Notes: generated by a model from the sequence alone, not told the origin. Shown: positions 16,822-25,266, counted from the stretch's first letter. The stretch: 32,257 bases of DNA from Planctomycetaceae bacterium (GCA_018660825.1 JABJJO010000015.1:1-32257), one strand, 5' to 3'. Program-made: numbers and translations.

Positions 16822-18099
16822 TCACGCACGATCGAAGGGGAAAGCGATTACTTCGGAGATGTCGGTGGCACCGATTGCTAACATCACTAAGCGGTCAAAC
16901 CCTAGAGCTACACCGCAGCAATCCGGTAAGCCACTTTGCATTGCCGTATCCAAATAGCTTTCCTGCGGTAATCGAGGCTGCCCATCTTGTTCGCGTAGCC
17001 GGTTGTTTCGATCGTTGCGTCGTCGCAATTCCTGAACGTCTAATAGTTCGTGATAACCGTTAGCCAATTCCAAACCGTGAAAAAATAGCTCAAAGCGATC
17101 AGCTACTTTTGGGTTGTCGGGGTGTTGCCGAGCTAACGCGGCTTGAGAAAGAGGGTAGTCGACCAAAATGGTTGGGACGTGTAGCCCCAGCGTCGGCTGT
17201 ACATATTCGGCGAACAGTAAATCAAGCCAGCCATCGCGATCCATATTGCGCCAGTTTTCAGGCGGTTGGAAATCTAAACCCGCAATGCAGTGCAACAATT
17301 TCTCGGTAGAATCTTCGAGCGGATCAATTTCTATGGCTGTCATGAAGGCCTGTTGATAAGAAATCGTTTGGTGGGTGTTGGTGGACAAAATGGTGCTTAC
17401 TAGAGACCCCAAGAAGGTGATGGCGTCACTCGTTGACCAGGATGTCCGGTACCATTCAAGTATCGTGAACTCTAGGTTGTGATGAGGCCCCTTTTCAGCG
17501 TGCCGAAATGCGCGCGTGATTTGGTAAATAGCCTTCATGCCGACTGTCAACAACCGCTTCATGTGAAATTCTGGTGAAGTTTGCAACCAATATGTTTCGT
17601 TATCGATACCTACCGGAATCGGAAACAAATGGCGGTCGACAACGGTATCTATTGAAAGTACGGGTGTTTCGACTTCATCAAATCCGTGGTCGTAAAAGAA
17701 CGCTCGGACGAGAACCAGAAGTTCGCTACGGCGTTGCAATGTAGAGAGGGCCGCGGTTGGTTGGAAATTGGTACGATGATTCTCGGAAATGTTCTCAGTC
17801 ATGTTTGGTAGTTCCAGCACAAATGAAAACTCGAGATCGGCAATTGTAATTACATCTCCGGGTTGTAGTGATACTGGATTGGTGAGTGGGTGGCCGTTTA
17901 TTTTTGTCCCATTGGCACTGTCGAGGTCCGAGATTGTGAAATGCGGGTCGTCGGCGACAAGCCGAACATGTTTGCGACTGACAGAGGGTAAGTTGAGGTG
18001 AACGTCACAATCAGCATCTCGTCCAATGACGTTGTTACCCAGTACAAGCTCGTAAGCTTGTCCGCGATCGAGTCCATTTGTGGCTAGCAGATAGGCCAT
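16822..18099 (-). CDS. epmA: FHA domain fused to EF-P lysyl-ligase EpmA
   Basis: This 425-residue protein joins two domains. Residues 1-95 are a forkhead-associated domain with all phosphothreonine-binding landmarks: GRD at 26-28, SVSRKH at 39-44, SANGT at 61-65 and NG at 68-69. Residues 100-425 are EpmA/GenX, a truncated class II lysyl-tRNA synthetase relative that attaches (R)-beta-lysine to Lys34 of EF-P. LQTSPEFHMKRLL, FRHAEKGPHHNLEFTILEWYR (motif 2), ELANGYHELLD and GVALGFDRLVMLAIG (motif 3) are all there, and the end VIAFPFDRA nearly matches E. coli. The EpmA part has the length of the complete E. coli enzyme, and Met100 falls where that enzyme starts. It lies 29 bases after the EF-P gene. 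Substrate and role are well supported; the role of the FHA part is inferred. Confidence 0.93.
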   Translation of the reverse strand: MAYLLATNGLDRGQAYELVLGNNVIGRDADCDVHLNLPSVSRKHVRLVADDPHFTISDLDSANGTKINGHPLTNPVSLQPGDVITIADLEFSFVLELPNMTENISENHRTNFQPTAALSTLQRRSELLVLVRAFFYDHGFDEVETPVLSIDTVVDRHLFPIPVGIDNETYWLQTSPEFHMKRLLTVGMKAIYQITRAFRHAEKGPHHNLEFTILEWYRTSWSTSDAITFLGSLVSTILSTNTHQTISYQQAFMTAIEIDPLEDSTEKLLHCIAGLDFQPPENWRNMDRDGWLDLLFAEYVQPTLGLHVPTILVDYPLSQAALARQHPDNPKVADRFELFFHGLELANGYHELLDVQELRRRNDRNNRLREQDGQPRLPQESYLDTAMQSGLPDCCGVALGFDRLVMLAIGATDISEVIAFPFDRA

Positions 18100-18128
18100 G
18101 CTTATGGCGATGCGCTTTTTCGCAAAGG

Positions 18129-18701
18129 TTATTTTTGGTTTACACGTTCGACATAATCGCCGGTACGAGTGTCGACTTTGATAACATTTCCCATTTCAAT
18201 AAATGCTGGACAGAGAATCTCAGCCCCTGTTTCAACCGTAACAGGCTTGGTAACACTTGTTGCTGTGTCACCTTTGGCACCGGGTTCACAATATTCGACC
18301 TTTAACTCGACATGATTCGGTGGAGTTAACGTAATTGGATTTTCGTTCCAAAGTATGGCTTGGCATTTCATGCCTTCGGTTAAGTATTTCCAGTAGTCAC
18401 CCACCTGCTCGGCAGATAATTCATATTGGTCAAAATCAACGTTGTTCATAAAGACGAACGTATCGCCTTGTTTATACAAATATTGACACCCAACTTCCTC
18501 GACGTCTGCGGATTCGAGCGAATCGCCACCTTTATAGGTCCGATCCAAGATTGTATTCCGCAGTAAATTTCGCAGCTTGCATTTATAAAAAGCATTACCT
18601 TTACCAGGTTTTACAAAATTCATTTCGATCATCATGTACGGCTCGCCGTTAATTTCAACTCGCAAGCCCTTGCGAAAATCGTTAGTCTTATAGGTTGCCA
18701 C
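18129..18701 (-). CDS. efp: Elongation factor P (beta-lysylatable)
   Basis: This 190-residue protein is EF-P, which binds between the ribosomal P and E sites and rescues ribosomes stalled at polyproline. All three beta-barrel domains are present. The modification loop reads FVKPGKGNAF with the acceptor at Lys34, exactly the position modified by EpmA in E. coli. The lysine-type loop agrees with the neighbouring EpmA and EpmB genes, as opposed to the Arg32 of EarP-dependent EF-P. The C-terminus (VIKVDTRTGDYVERVNQK) is standard. The gene heads the minus-strand operon and is divergent from epmB across 94 bases. Confidence 0.97.
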   Translation of the reverse strand: MATYKTNDFRKGLRVEINGEPYMMIEMNFVKPGKGNAFYKCKLRNLLRNTILDRTYKGGDSLESADVEEVGCQYLYKQGDTFVFMNNVDFDQYELSAEQVGDYWKYLTEGMKCQAILWNENPITLTPPNHVELKVEYCEPGAKGDTATSVTKPVTVETGAEILCPAFIEMGNVIKVDTRTGDYVERVNQK

Positions 18702-18795
18702 GGTCGTTCACTTCCTCTACGCGAGTTATTTGTTGTTAAAATCAAGGGTCGTCTAAGGATTCTTTTACACCACTTTTCTTATTGATACTATAACC

Positions 18796-19851
18796 ATGCC
18801 TTCGCCGTTATTACAGTCCAAACTGCTTCGAACCGAAAAGCCTAACCTAGAAATGGAAGTTGAAATTCCGATATGGCAACAAGAGATAAAAACAGCCTTT
18901 CGTTCAGCAGATGAGTTATGCCGGTTTTTAAACGTCGATCTCGACGAGATGGGGATTTCAGCCGCCGCCGCAAAACAATTTCCCCTGTTCGTGCCGCGGG
19001 GGTTTGCCAGTCGCATGGAAAGTGGAAACTCAACGGACCCACTGTTGCGGCAGGTTCTTAATGTGGCACAGGAAGAAGTGGTGGACGCTCAGTTTAAAGT
19101 TGATCCTGTGGGGGAATCACAGGCAGACCTTGCGCCAGGGTTATTACAGAAATATGCGGGCCGGGCACTGCTGATTGTTACCGGTGTTTGCGCCGTACAT
19201 TGTCGTTATTGTTTCCGGCGGCATTTTCCCTACCAGTCGTTTCAACAAATAGGTGCCGCCGCTGGCCGTTGGCAGCCAGCATTGGATGCTGTGCGCAGCG
19301 ATGAGAGTATCCATGAGTTACTACTCAGTGGCGGAGACCCATTGGTGCTGACCGATGATTTGTTAACAGAATTAATAACCATGCTGGAGAATATCCCACA
19401 TCTCAAACGCTTGCGGATCCATACTAGGACGCCCATTGTGATACCATCACGTGTCACGGAGGCATTAGTGAATCGCTTGGTCTCCAGTCGACTGGCCGTT
19501 TGGTTTGTGGTTCATGCCAATCATGGCAATGAACTCGGAACAGAAGTACTGGATTCGCTTAACCGGCTTATTGCAGCAGGAATTCCCGTGCTCAATCAGA
19601 CGGTACTTTTGAAAGGCGTGAATGATTCGTGCGAAGCTTTAGAAGAGTTGTTTACTAAGCTGGCTGATGCGAGCGTGTTGCCCTATTATTTGCATCAACT
19701 GGATCGAGTAGCTGGCGCAGCACATTTCGAAGTGCCGATCGAAATCGGTAAGCAGTTGATTGCGCAACTACGAACGAGATTGCCGGGATATGCGGTTCCG
19801 CGCTATGTACAAGAACGTCCGGGAGAGTTGGCAAAAACGATACTAGGGTAA
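18796..19851 (+). CDS. epmB: EF-P (R)-beta-lysine-forming lysine 2,3-aminomutase
   Basis: This 351-residue radical SAM enzyme isomerises L-lysine to beta-lysine, the substrate EpmA attaches to EF-P. The cluster-binding motif is Cys132, Cys136 and Cys139 in CAVHCRYCFRR. SGGDPLVLTD follows and binds the cofactors. Near the C-terminus, VPRYVQERPGELAKTILG holds Lys347, aligned with the PLP lysine of E. coli EpmB. Length is close to E. coli EpmB (342) and lacks the C-terminal oligomerisation part of clostridial lysine aminomutases. With efp and epmA directly across the divergent promoter region, the EF-P assignment is strong. No Shine-Dalgarno sequence is visible, and AT-rich -10-like bases (GATACTATAACC) touch the ATG, so the transcript might be leaderless. 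Confidence 0.93.
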   Translation: MPSPLLQSKLLRTEKPNLEMEVEIPIWQQEIKTAFRSADELCRFLNVDLDEMGISAAAAKQFPLFVPRGFASRMESGNSTDPLLRQVLNVAQEEVVDAQFKVDPVGESQADLAPGLLQKYAGRALLIVTGVCAVHCRYCFRRHFPYQSFQQIGAAAGRWQPALDAVRSDESIHELLLSGGDPLVLTDDLLTELITMLENIPHLKRLRIHTRTPIVIPSRVTEALVNRLVSSRLAVWFVVHANHGNELGTEVLDSLNRLIAAGIPVLNQTVLLKGVNDSCEALEELFTKLADASVLPYYLHQLDRVAGAAHFEVPIEIGKQLIAQLRTRLPGYAVPRYVQERPGELAKTILG

Positions 19852-19940
19852 TACGATATTAACAAGTGTCCTAGGCCGTGGTGGACAACACGAAGACCAG
19901 CCTTGATGTAGTCCTGAGATACGGAGAAAGAATTAGATTG

Positions 19941-20600
19941 ATGAGTTTAGAACGAGTGTTAGAACCGGAAGTTATGGATACGTTAGCTGAAGCCCATGAC
20001 TATGATCGCATGGACCACAGTGGCGTTAACCAAGCCTTTGTTACTGATCTGCTGCAGACAGGCGATATTGGAATGGAAGTTTTAGACCTTGGAACGGGCA
20101 CAGCGCAAATACCTGTAGTATTGTGCCAGCAGGATCCGCATTGCCGAGTGATGGGGATTGATTTAGCGGCGCATATGCTCGATCTGGCTCGATACAACAT
20201 CGAAGTTGAAGGCTTCACGGAGCGCATTTTTTTGCAGCAAATTGACTCGAAGGATTTGTCGATGGAATCTGAATTGTTTGACACGGTGATGTCCAATAGT
20301 ATTATTCACCACATTCCTGAGCCACTCGTAGCGCTTACCGAAGCTGTACGAGTGGCTCGTATTGGCGGGTTGTTGTTCTTCCGTGATCTGATGCGACCGA
20401 CAACTGATGAACAGGTTGTTGCGTTGGTACAACAATATGCTGGCGACGAAAATGACCACCAGCAACAGATGTTTGATGATTCATTGCGGGCAGCGTTGAG
20501 CTTAGCGGAAATCCGCCTATTGATTAGCTCGCTAGGATTTGACGACGCAACGGTGCAGCCCAGCAGCGATCGCCATTGGACTTGGATAGCGCGTAAATAA
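19941..20600 (+). CDS. Class I SAM-dependent methyltransferase
   Basis: This 219-residue protein has a Rossmann-fold methyltransferase core: VLDLGTGTAQIPVVL (motif I), MGIDLAAHMLDLARYNIE (motif II), FDTVMSNSIIHHIPEP (motif IV region) and an RIGGLLFFRDL strand. The substrate is unknown. The DYDRMDHSGVN segment before the core resembles planctomycete relatives that I know only as uncharacterised methyltransferases. I place the start at ATG 19941, where the conserved MSLERVLEPEVMDT begins, with GGAG 14 bases upstream. A GTG at 19878 would add 21 unconserved residues. It follows epmB by 89 bases on the same strand and may be co-transcribed. Confidence 0.8.
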   Translation: MSLERVLEPEVMDTLAEAHDYDRMDHSGVNQAFVTDLLQTGDIGMEVLDLGTGTAQIPVVLCQQDPHCRVMGIDLAAHMLDLARYNIEVEGFTERIFLQQIDSKDLSMESELFDTVMSNSIIHHIPEPLVALTEAVRVARIGGLLFFRDLMRPTTDEQVVALVQQYAGDENDHQQQMFDDSLRAALSLAEIRLLISSLGFDDATVQPSSDRHWTWIARK

Positions 20601-20721
20601 AAGCTGGGAACCGAAATTAATCGACAATAAATTATCCACTTGAATATCACATACTGGGAACACACGGCAATCGTCAAATGTTTTATATTAAGCTAGTACC
20701 TTGCGATTATTTTAATACCGA

Positions 20722-22023
20722 ATGGAAAAAACGATGGCACACCAACCCAACAAAAAACATTTAAATCGCCGTAACTTCGTCAAATCATCCGCAGTTTTTT
20801 CGGTACCATTGTTTGTACCGAGCACGGTTTTTGGCGCTAACGAGAGACTCGACGTCGGTGTTATTGGTGTGGCAGGCCGAGGTGGTGCTAACCTTTCCGC
20901 GATGGGAGGTCAGAACGTTGTCGCCGTGTGTGACGTTGATAGCGATCGATTAGCTGGAGCAAAAAACAAACATCCAAAAGCAGTCGAGTACGCCGACTAT
21001 CGAAAACTCCTTGACCGCACCGATATAGATGCTGCTGTTATCTCCACCCCGGACCATCATCACGCTCCCGCGACGCTGCGTGCGCTTCGAGCAGGGTTAC
21101 ATGTTTATTGTGAAAAGCCATTGACCCACAGCGTTGAAGAAGCGCGAATGGTTGCCAGTGAAGCGAAGAAGCAAGGTGTTGCCACTCAGATGGGAACGCA
21201 AAATCACGAACACCCAGGATACCTAAGGTTAGTTGAAATCTTAGAATCCCAGACTCTAGGCCAAGTCCGCGAGGCACATATCATTACAGATCGCCCTGGC
21301 AAGTGGTGGCCGCAAGGCATTGATGCCCCTACTGGAAAGCATGAAATACCTGGCAACCTTAGTTGGGACTTATGGCTCGGGCCCGCTCAGTCGCGCTCCT
21401 ACAACCCGGCTTACATGCCATTTAAGTGGCGGGGGTTCTGGGACTTTGGCTGTGGAGCGATTGGGGATATGGCAATTCACTTGATGGACCCCAGCTTTTG
21501 GGGATTGAAGCTTGGTGGCAAAGTGACCGTTTCCTCGCAAGGTCCAAATGTTAATGCTGATAGCGCACCAACATGGATGATCACAAAATTTGAATTTGGA
21601 CGCCGAGGTAAATATGCTCCGGTTAACGTCTATTGGTATGAAGGAACAGCACGACCGAAGGATCCTGAAATCGCAAAAAATTTACCAATGAATGGATCGT
21701 TGTTTATTGGAGACAAAGGCCAAGTGGCGTGTGCACACGGGCAGTCCCCGGTCTTTATTGGTGACGGCGTCGCAGCACCAGCACCCTATTTACCGGAGTC
21801 ACCAGGGCATCATGCTCAATGGATTGCGGCTTGTAAAACTGGCAGTGCTACCGGTTCTAATTTTGCTTATGCAGGACCCTTTACCGAAATCGTCTTGCTG
21901 GGCAACGTTGCTTACCGAGCCGGAATTCCGATCACGTATGATCCCAAATCCATGAGGATAACGAACAACGATGCTGCCAATAGCCTCCTCAGAAAAGACT
22001 ATCGCCCAGGCTGGGAAATCTAA
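20722..22023 (+). CDS. Tat-exported Gfo/Idh/MocA family oxidoreductase
   Basis: This 433-residue protein is an NAD(P)-dependent sugar or inositol dehydrogenase relative. A twin-arginine signal (NRRNFVKSSA at 15-24) and hydrophobic stretch precede the Rossmann domain, which starts LDVGVIGVAGRGG. STPDHHHAPATLRAL and CEKPLTHSVEEA are the typical nucleotide-domain motifs, with the catalytic Lys in EKP. The C-terminal domain has DFGCGAIGDMAIHLMDPSFWGL. Tat export implies that it folds with cofactor before leaving the cytoplasm. Such exported members are very common in planctomycetes and mostly have unknown substrates. ATG 20722 is used; a second ATG at 20734 is equally possible. Confidence 0.9.
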   Translation: MEKTMAHQPNKKHLNRRNFVKSSAVFSVPLFVPSTVFGANERLDVGVIGVAGRGGANLSAMGGQNVVAVCDVDSDRLAGAKNKHPKAVEYADYRKLLDRTDIDAAVISTPDHHHAPATLRALRAGLHVYCEKPLTHSVEEARMVASEAKKQGVATQMGTQNHEHPGYLRLVEILESQTLGQVREAHIITDRPGKWWPQGIDAPTGKHEIPGNLSWDLWLGPAQSRSYNPAYMPFKWRGFWDFGCGAIGDMAIHLMDPSFWGLKLGGKVTVSSQGPNVNADSAPTWMITKFEFGRRGKYAPVNVYWYEGTARPKDPEIAKNLPMNGSLFIGDKGQVACAHGQSPVFIGDGVAAPAPYLPESPGHHAQWIAACKTGSATGSNFAYAGPFTEIVLLGNVAYRAGIPITYDPKSMRITNNDAANSLLRKDYRPGWEI

Positions 22024-22059
22024 GGCGCGGGCATTGCATTTCGGCAAAGCATGAGAGTT

Positions 22060-22153
22060 TACCCGCCGTTGCGAAACGTCAACGAAAAGAGATCACAGCC
22101 ATCCAATTTTTATGGCAGCGGAATTTTGAAGCCAGCCACGGGTAAGGCGGGTA
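22060..22153. repeat. Nested inverted repeats in a 248-base intergenic region
   Basis: TACCCGCC (22060-22067) and GGCGGGTA (22146-22153) are perfect complements enclosing 78 bases. Inside, GCCAT (22098-22102) pairs with ATGGC (22112-22116). ACGTCAA also occurs twice as a direct repeat. The layout could be a folded leader, a small RNA or an operator pair. No coding sequence is visible in 22024-22271. Confidence 0.35.
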
Positions 22154-22271
22154 CGTCAATAATCCTTGTTTTATTGTAATATTCAATTGACCCACAATGT
22201 TAACAACCAGCGACTGAATTATACTGAGTGTTCATTAATACCCCCCGCCCCTTTTTTCTAGAATATATACG

Positions 22272-23699
22272 ATGATGAAAAAACTATCACCAAATTCCCG
22301 CCGCGATTTTCTTAGTCTTTCTGCGAGCACGGTTGGTGCATTTGTCGTAGCCGAGACGCTTGGTAATTTTAATTATCTACAAGCGTCCAGCGTGGATAAA
22401 TCGGGGAAACAGAGTCCCTATGGTCCACTTAAACCAACGAAAGATATGAACACTGGTTTGGAATTGTTAAGTTTGCCAGAGGGGTTCAAATATATAACAG
22501 GCAACTGGAAGGGTGAGATGATGAGTGATGGCGGTAAAATGCCAGGTGCTCATGATGGAATGGGTGTCATTGCGGAGGATAATGGCATTGTTACACTCTG
22601 CCGAAATCACGAAATCAATGGTCTGAAACCCTCCTACGCGAAAGCGGCGAATACCTATGATGCTAATGCAGGTGGCGGCACAAGTAATTTCACTTTTGAT
22701 TGTAATGCGGGCAAGTTTTTGACGAGCCAAGCAAGCCTTTCCGGAACCGTCCGAAATTGCGCTGGCGGCGTAACTCCATGGGGAAGTTGGTTGACTTGCG
22801 AAGAGACGCTGAATGGTCCTGAAGACGAATCCGATCCGCAGTATGCGGAGTCGCACGGTTGGATATTTGAGGTTCCCGCTGATGGAAACGGATCACCTGT
22901 GCCTCTGAAGGATATGGGACGGTTTGTGCATGAAGCCGTCGCAGTTGATCCGGTGACATCGATTGTCTACGAAACCGAAGATCGATCAAGCGCTGGGCTG
23001 TATCGGTTTTTACCTAAAACAAAAGGAAAGCTGTCAGATGGTGGAATTTTGCAAATGATGAAAGTTCCAGGACAGCTTGACCTATCCAAGAACGTCAAAC
23101 CAGGTGCGATATTTGAAAACATCGAATGGGTCACGATTGATGATCCTACCATTCCTCATGTTGAAGGTACTACGAACGCCCTCGGTGTTTATTCACAAGG
23201 GCGTAAGCTAGGCGGGACTAACTTTGCCCGTCTCGAAGGTATTTGGCATTATCAAGGCTCGATCTTTTTCGATTCAACTAGTGGTGGAAATGTTCGCGCC
23301 GGGCAAATATGGGAATATATTCCAAGCAAGAATACGCTGCGATTGGTATTTGAGTCACCGGATAAATTGGTACTTAACATGCCGGACAACTTAGCGATTA
23401 GTCCGCGCGGTGGAATTCTTGTCTGTGAAGATTGTGGTACGACAACAGTGAAAACGGAGGCGGGGATTGAAAGATTCTATCCGCGGCTTCAGATGCTCAG
23501 TCCAGAGGGAGATATTTTTCCGCTCGGGTTTAATAATGTGATCATCAATGAGCGTACGATGGGAGTGAAGGGGGACTTCCGAGGCTCAGAATGGACCGGT
23601 GTGAATTTCAGTCCAGACGGGCAATGGCTTTTCACGAATATTCAATCTCCGGGCTTTACTGCGGCAATTACTGGACCGTGGAGTAAAGGATTTTTGTAA
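22272..23699 (+). CDS. Tat-exported PhoX-like protein (DUF839)
   Basis: This 475-residue protein resembles PhoX alkaline phosphatases, beta-propeller enzymes with an iron-calcium centre that release phosphate from organic esters. A twin-arginine signal (SRRDFLSLSAS at 9-19) comes first. Family motifs follow: PGAHDGMG at 91-98, RNHE at 111-114, NCAGG at 162-166, TPWGSWLTCEE at 168-178, FVHEAVAVDP, YETED, PDNLAISPRGGILVCED and GVNFSPDGQWLFTNIQ near the end. The Cys, Glu and Asp metal ligands expected of PhoX appear to be in place. It is shorter than classical PhoX, so phosphatase activity is likely but not certain. No Pho box was recognised upstream, and there is no Shine-Dalgarno sequence. Confidence 0.85.
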   Translation: MMKKLSPNSRRDFLSLSASTVGAFVVAETLGNFNYLQASSVDKSGKQSPYGPLKPTKDMNTGLELLSLPEGFKYITGNWKGEMMSDGGKMPGAHDGMGVIAEDNGIVTLCRNHEINGLKPSYAKAANTYDANAGGGTSNFTFDCNAGKFLTSQASLSGTVRNCAGGVTPWGSWLTCEETLNGPEDESDPQYAESHGWIFEVPADGNGSPVPLKDMGRFVHEAVAVDPVTSIVYETEDRSSAGLYRFLPKTKGKLSDGGILQMMKVPGQLDLSKNVKPGAIFENIEWVTIDDPTIPHVEGTTNALGVYSQGRKLGGTNFARLEGIWHYQGSIFFDSTSGGNVRAGQIWEYIPSKNTLRLVFESPDKLVLNMPDNLAISPRGGILVCEDCGTTTVKTEAGIERFYPRLQMLSPEGDIFPLGFNNVIINERTMGVKGDFRGSEWTGVNFSPDGQWLFTNIQSPGFTAAITGPWSKGFL

Positions 23700-23715
23700 C
23701 GACGGCGCGATTAAC

Positions 23716-25167
23716 TTAGAATAATTCGCTGATTGGTTCGCCATGGTAAATCAAATGCGGGCGATCTTGGCCGTCAACCCAAGCGGCTGTGGCGGGTAAA
23801 CCGAGGGCATCGTAAATAGTTGCTGCAAGATGCTCGGGTGTTTTGGGTAGGTCTGTGGGAAAGCCGCCATGTTTGTCAGATCTGCCAATCGCCTGGCCTC
23901 CGCGGACGCCACCACCGGCAAACCAAACGCTTTGCAGCGGCCCATGATGATCACGTCCAGGCAACTTATAATGACTTGGTAGTAAAGTGATTTTTGGTGT
24001 ACGGCCAAATTCACCAGCCATGACAATCAGTGTTTCGTCTAGTTCCCCAGCAGCATCTAGGTCGTCCAGTAGCGCACTCACTGCTTGGTCCGTTGGTGGG
24101 AACAAATGGTCTTTTAGATGGGGAAACGCATTTCCATGAGTATCCCATGCCTCGTCGTTGCCTAAGTTGACTTGGACCATGTTGACGCCCGCAGCAACTA
24201 ACCGTCGCGCCATCAGTAACGACCAGCCGAAACAGTTCTTCCCGTAGCTCTCTTGAACACGCTCGTTTGCGTTGGTGACGTCCAGTGCATGTTGGACGGT
24301 CTTGTCGGTTAGTAGAGAAATTGCTTGTTGGCGGTACTGGTCAAAGAGTTCCGTTTGAGCAGATTTGTCGAGGCGGCGTTTTTGGTCGGTGACAGATTGG
24401 ACGAGCTTGAGTCGATCGACAAACCGACCTTGGGCGAGCCCATGCGGTAACTCGAGGTTAGGAGCTTGAAAAGATCGTGTTAGATCTGTGCCACGATCCT
24501 GATGATCAAATGCGTATTTGGGAAATGCACCATACGACGTTTTGTGGAAAGAAGCTCCTTCGACAAACCAAGGATTAGCGTCTTCACCCATCATGCCGGC
24601 AAACTGTCCCGGAATGACTCGCCCTGAATTGTGTATTAGTCGCTCAGGTAGTACGGCGACTGGCGGTAAGTTGTTACGGCCGACGGTTAATGCGTTGGCC
24701 ACTGCAGCTATGGCTGGATTATCGGTTGGCCGCGGTGCGGATGCGTTGAAGCCGACTGGTAATTTGCTGTGCCCCGTTAACATGATATGGTGACCGGCCG
24801 AATGCTCGTTGGAGGTGTGGGTCAATGAACGAAGAATAGCCCATTTTTCGCTGCGCTGAGCCAACAGCGGCAGGTGTTCACAAATTTGTAAACCCGGAGT
24901 TGCGGTCGAAATTGGCTTGAAGTCACCGCGAATATCGTCGGGAGCGTCAGGTTTTAAGTCGAAACTGTCTTGTTGAGCTAGACCACCGGAGAGAAAAATA
25001 TAGATGATCTTCTTGGCCCTGTTTCCCGTGACACCCGCTAGGCTCTGGATAGGTGCGGCCTGTAAAGCGGATACATGGTTCATGCCCAATCCCAGCAACC
25101 CGACGGCTCCGGCCTGGATGGCATGCCGGCGGTTAACGAGAGCGTGTTGTGGTATTGGGTGAGACAT
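23716..25167 (-). CDS. DUF1501 family exported protein
   Basis: This 483-residue protein belongs to DUF1501, an alkaline phosphatase/sulfatase-fold family greatly expanded in planctomycetes. A Tat-like leader (NRRHAIQAGAVGLLGLG at 12-28) starts the protein. Family motifs are IFLSGGLAQQDSFDLKP, THTSNEHSAGHHIMLTGH, NLGNDEAWDTHGN, MAGEFGRTPKI, PGRDHHGP and GGGVRGGQAIGRSDKHG. In other planctomycete loci the partner is a DUF1549/DUF1553 cytochrome-like gene; none is adjacent here. Biochemical function is unknown. It converges with the PhoX-like gene over 16 bases. A TATAAT read on the minus strand ends 8 bases before the ATG and no Shine-Dalgarno sequence is visible, so the transcript may be leaderless. 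Confidence 0.9.
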   Translation of the reverse strand: MSHPIPQHALVNRRHAIQAGAVGLLGLGMNHVSALQAAPIQSLAGVTGNRAKKIIYIFLSGGLAQQDSFDLKPDAPDDIRGDFKPISTATPGLQICEHLPLLAQRSEKWAILRSLTHTSNEHSAGHHIMLTGHSKLPVGFNASAPRPTDNPAIAAVANALTVGRNNLPPVAVLPERLIHNSGRVIPGQFAGMMGEDANPWFVEGASFHKTSYGAFPKYAFDHQDRGTDLTRSFQAPNLELPHGLAQGRFVDRLKLVQSVTDQKRRLDKSAQTELFDQYRQQAISLLTDKTVQHALDVTNANERVQESYGKNCFGWSLLMARRLVAAGVNMVQVNLGNDEAWDTHGNAFPHLKDHLFPPTDQAVSALLDDLDAAGELDETLIVMAGEFGRTPKITLLPSHYKLPGRDHHGPLQSVWFAGGGVRGGQAIGRSDKHGGFPTDLPKTPEHLAATIYDALGLPATAAWVDGQDRPHLIYHGEPISELF

Positions 25168-25219
25168 TACAGCAATTATATATTACAGGCTGGGGCTAGG
25201 TGTTATAAATCGAAGGGCA

Positions 25220-25250
25220 GATAAATACTAAACGAGATTCTTTATTTATC
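25220..25250. repeat. AT-rich inverted repeat between the WD40 and DUF1501 genes
   Basis: GATAAATA (25220-25227) and TATTTATC (25243-25250) are perfect complements around 15 bases. It sits just after the WD40 gene in its direction of transcription and could act as a weak terminator or an operator for the DUF1501 gene. It has no GC-rich stem or T-run. Confidence 0.35.
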
Positions 25251-25266
25251 GGTGGTTGTTACTAAG

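Noticed and set aside
20604-20661. Direct repeat CTGGGAAC at 20604 and 20654, exactly 50 bases apart
   Set aside because: An eight-base repeat seen twice is close to chance and has no other supporting feature.
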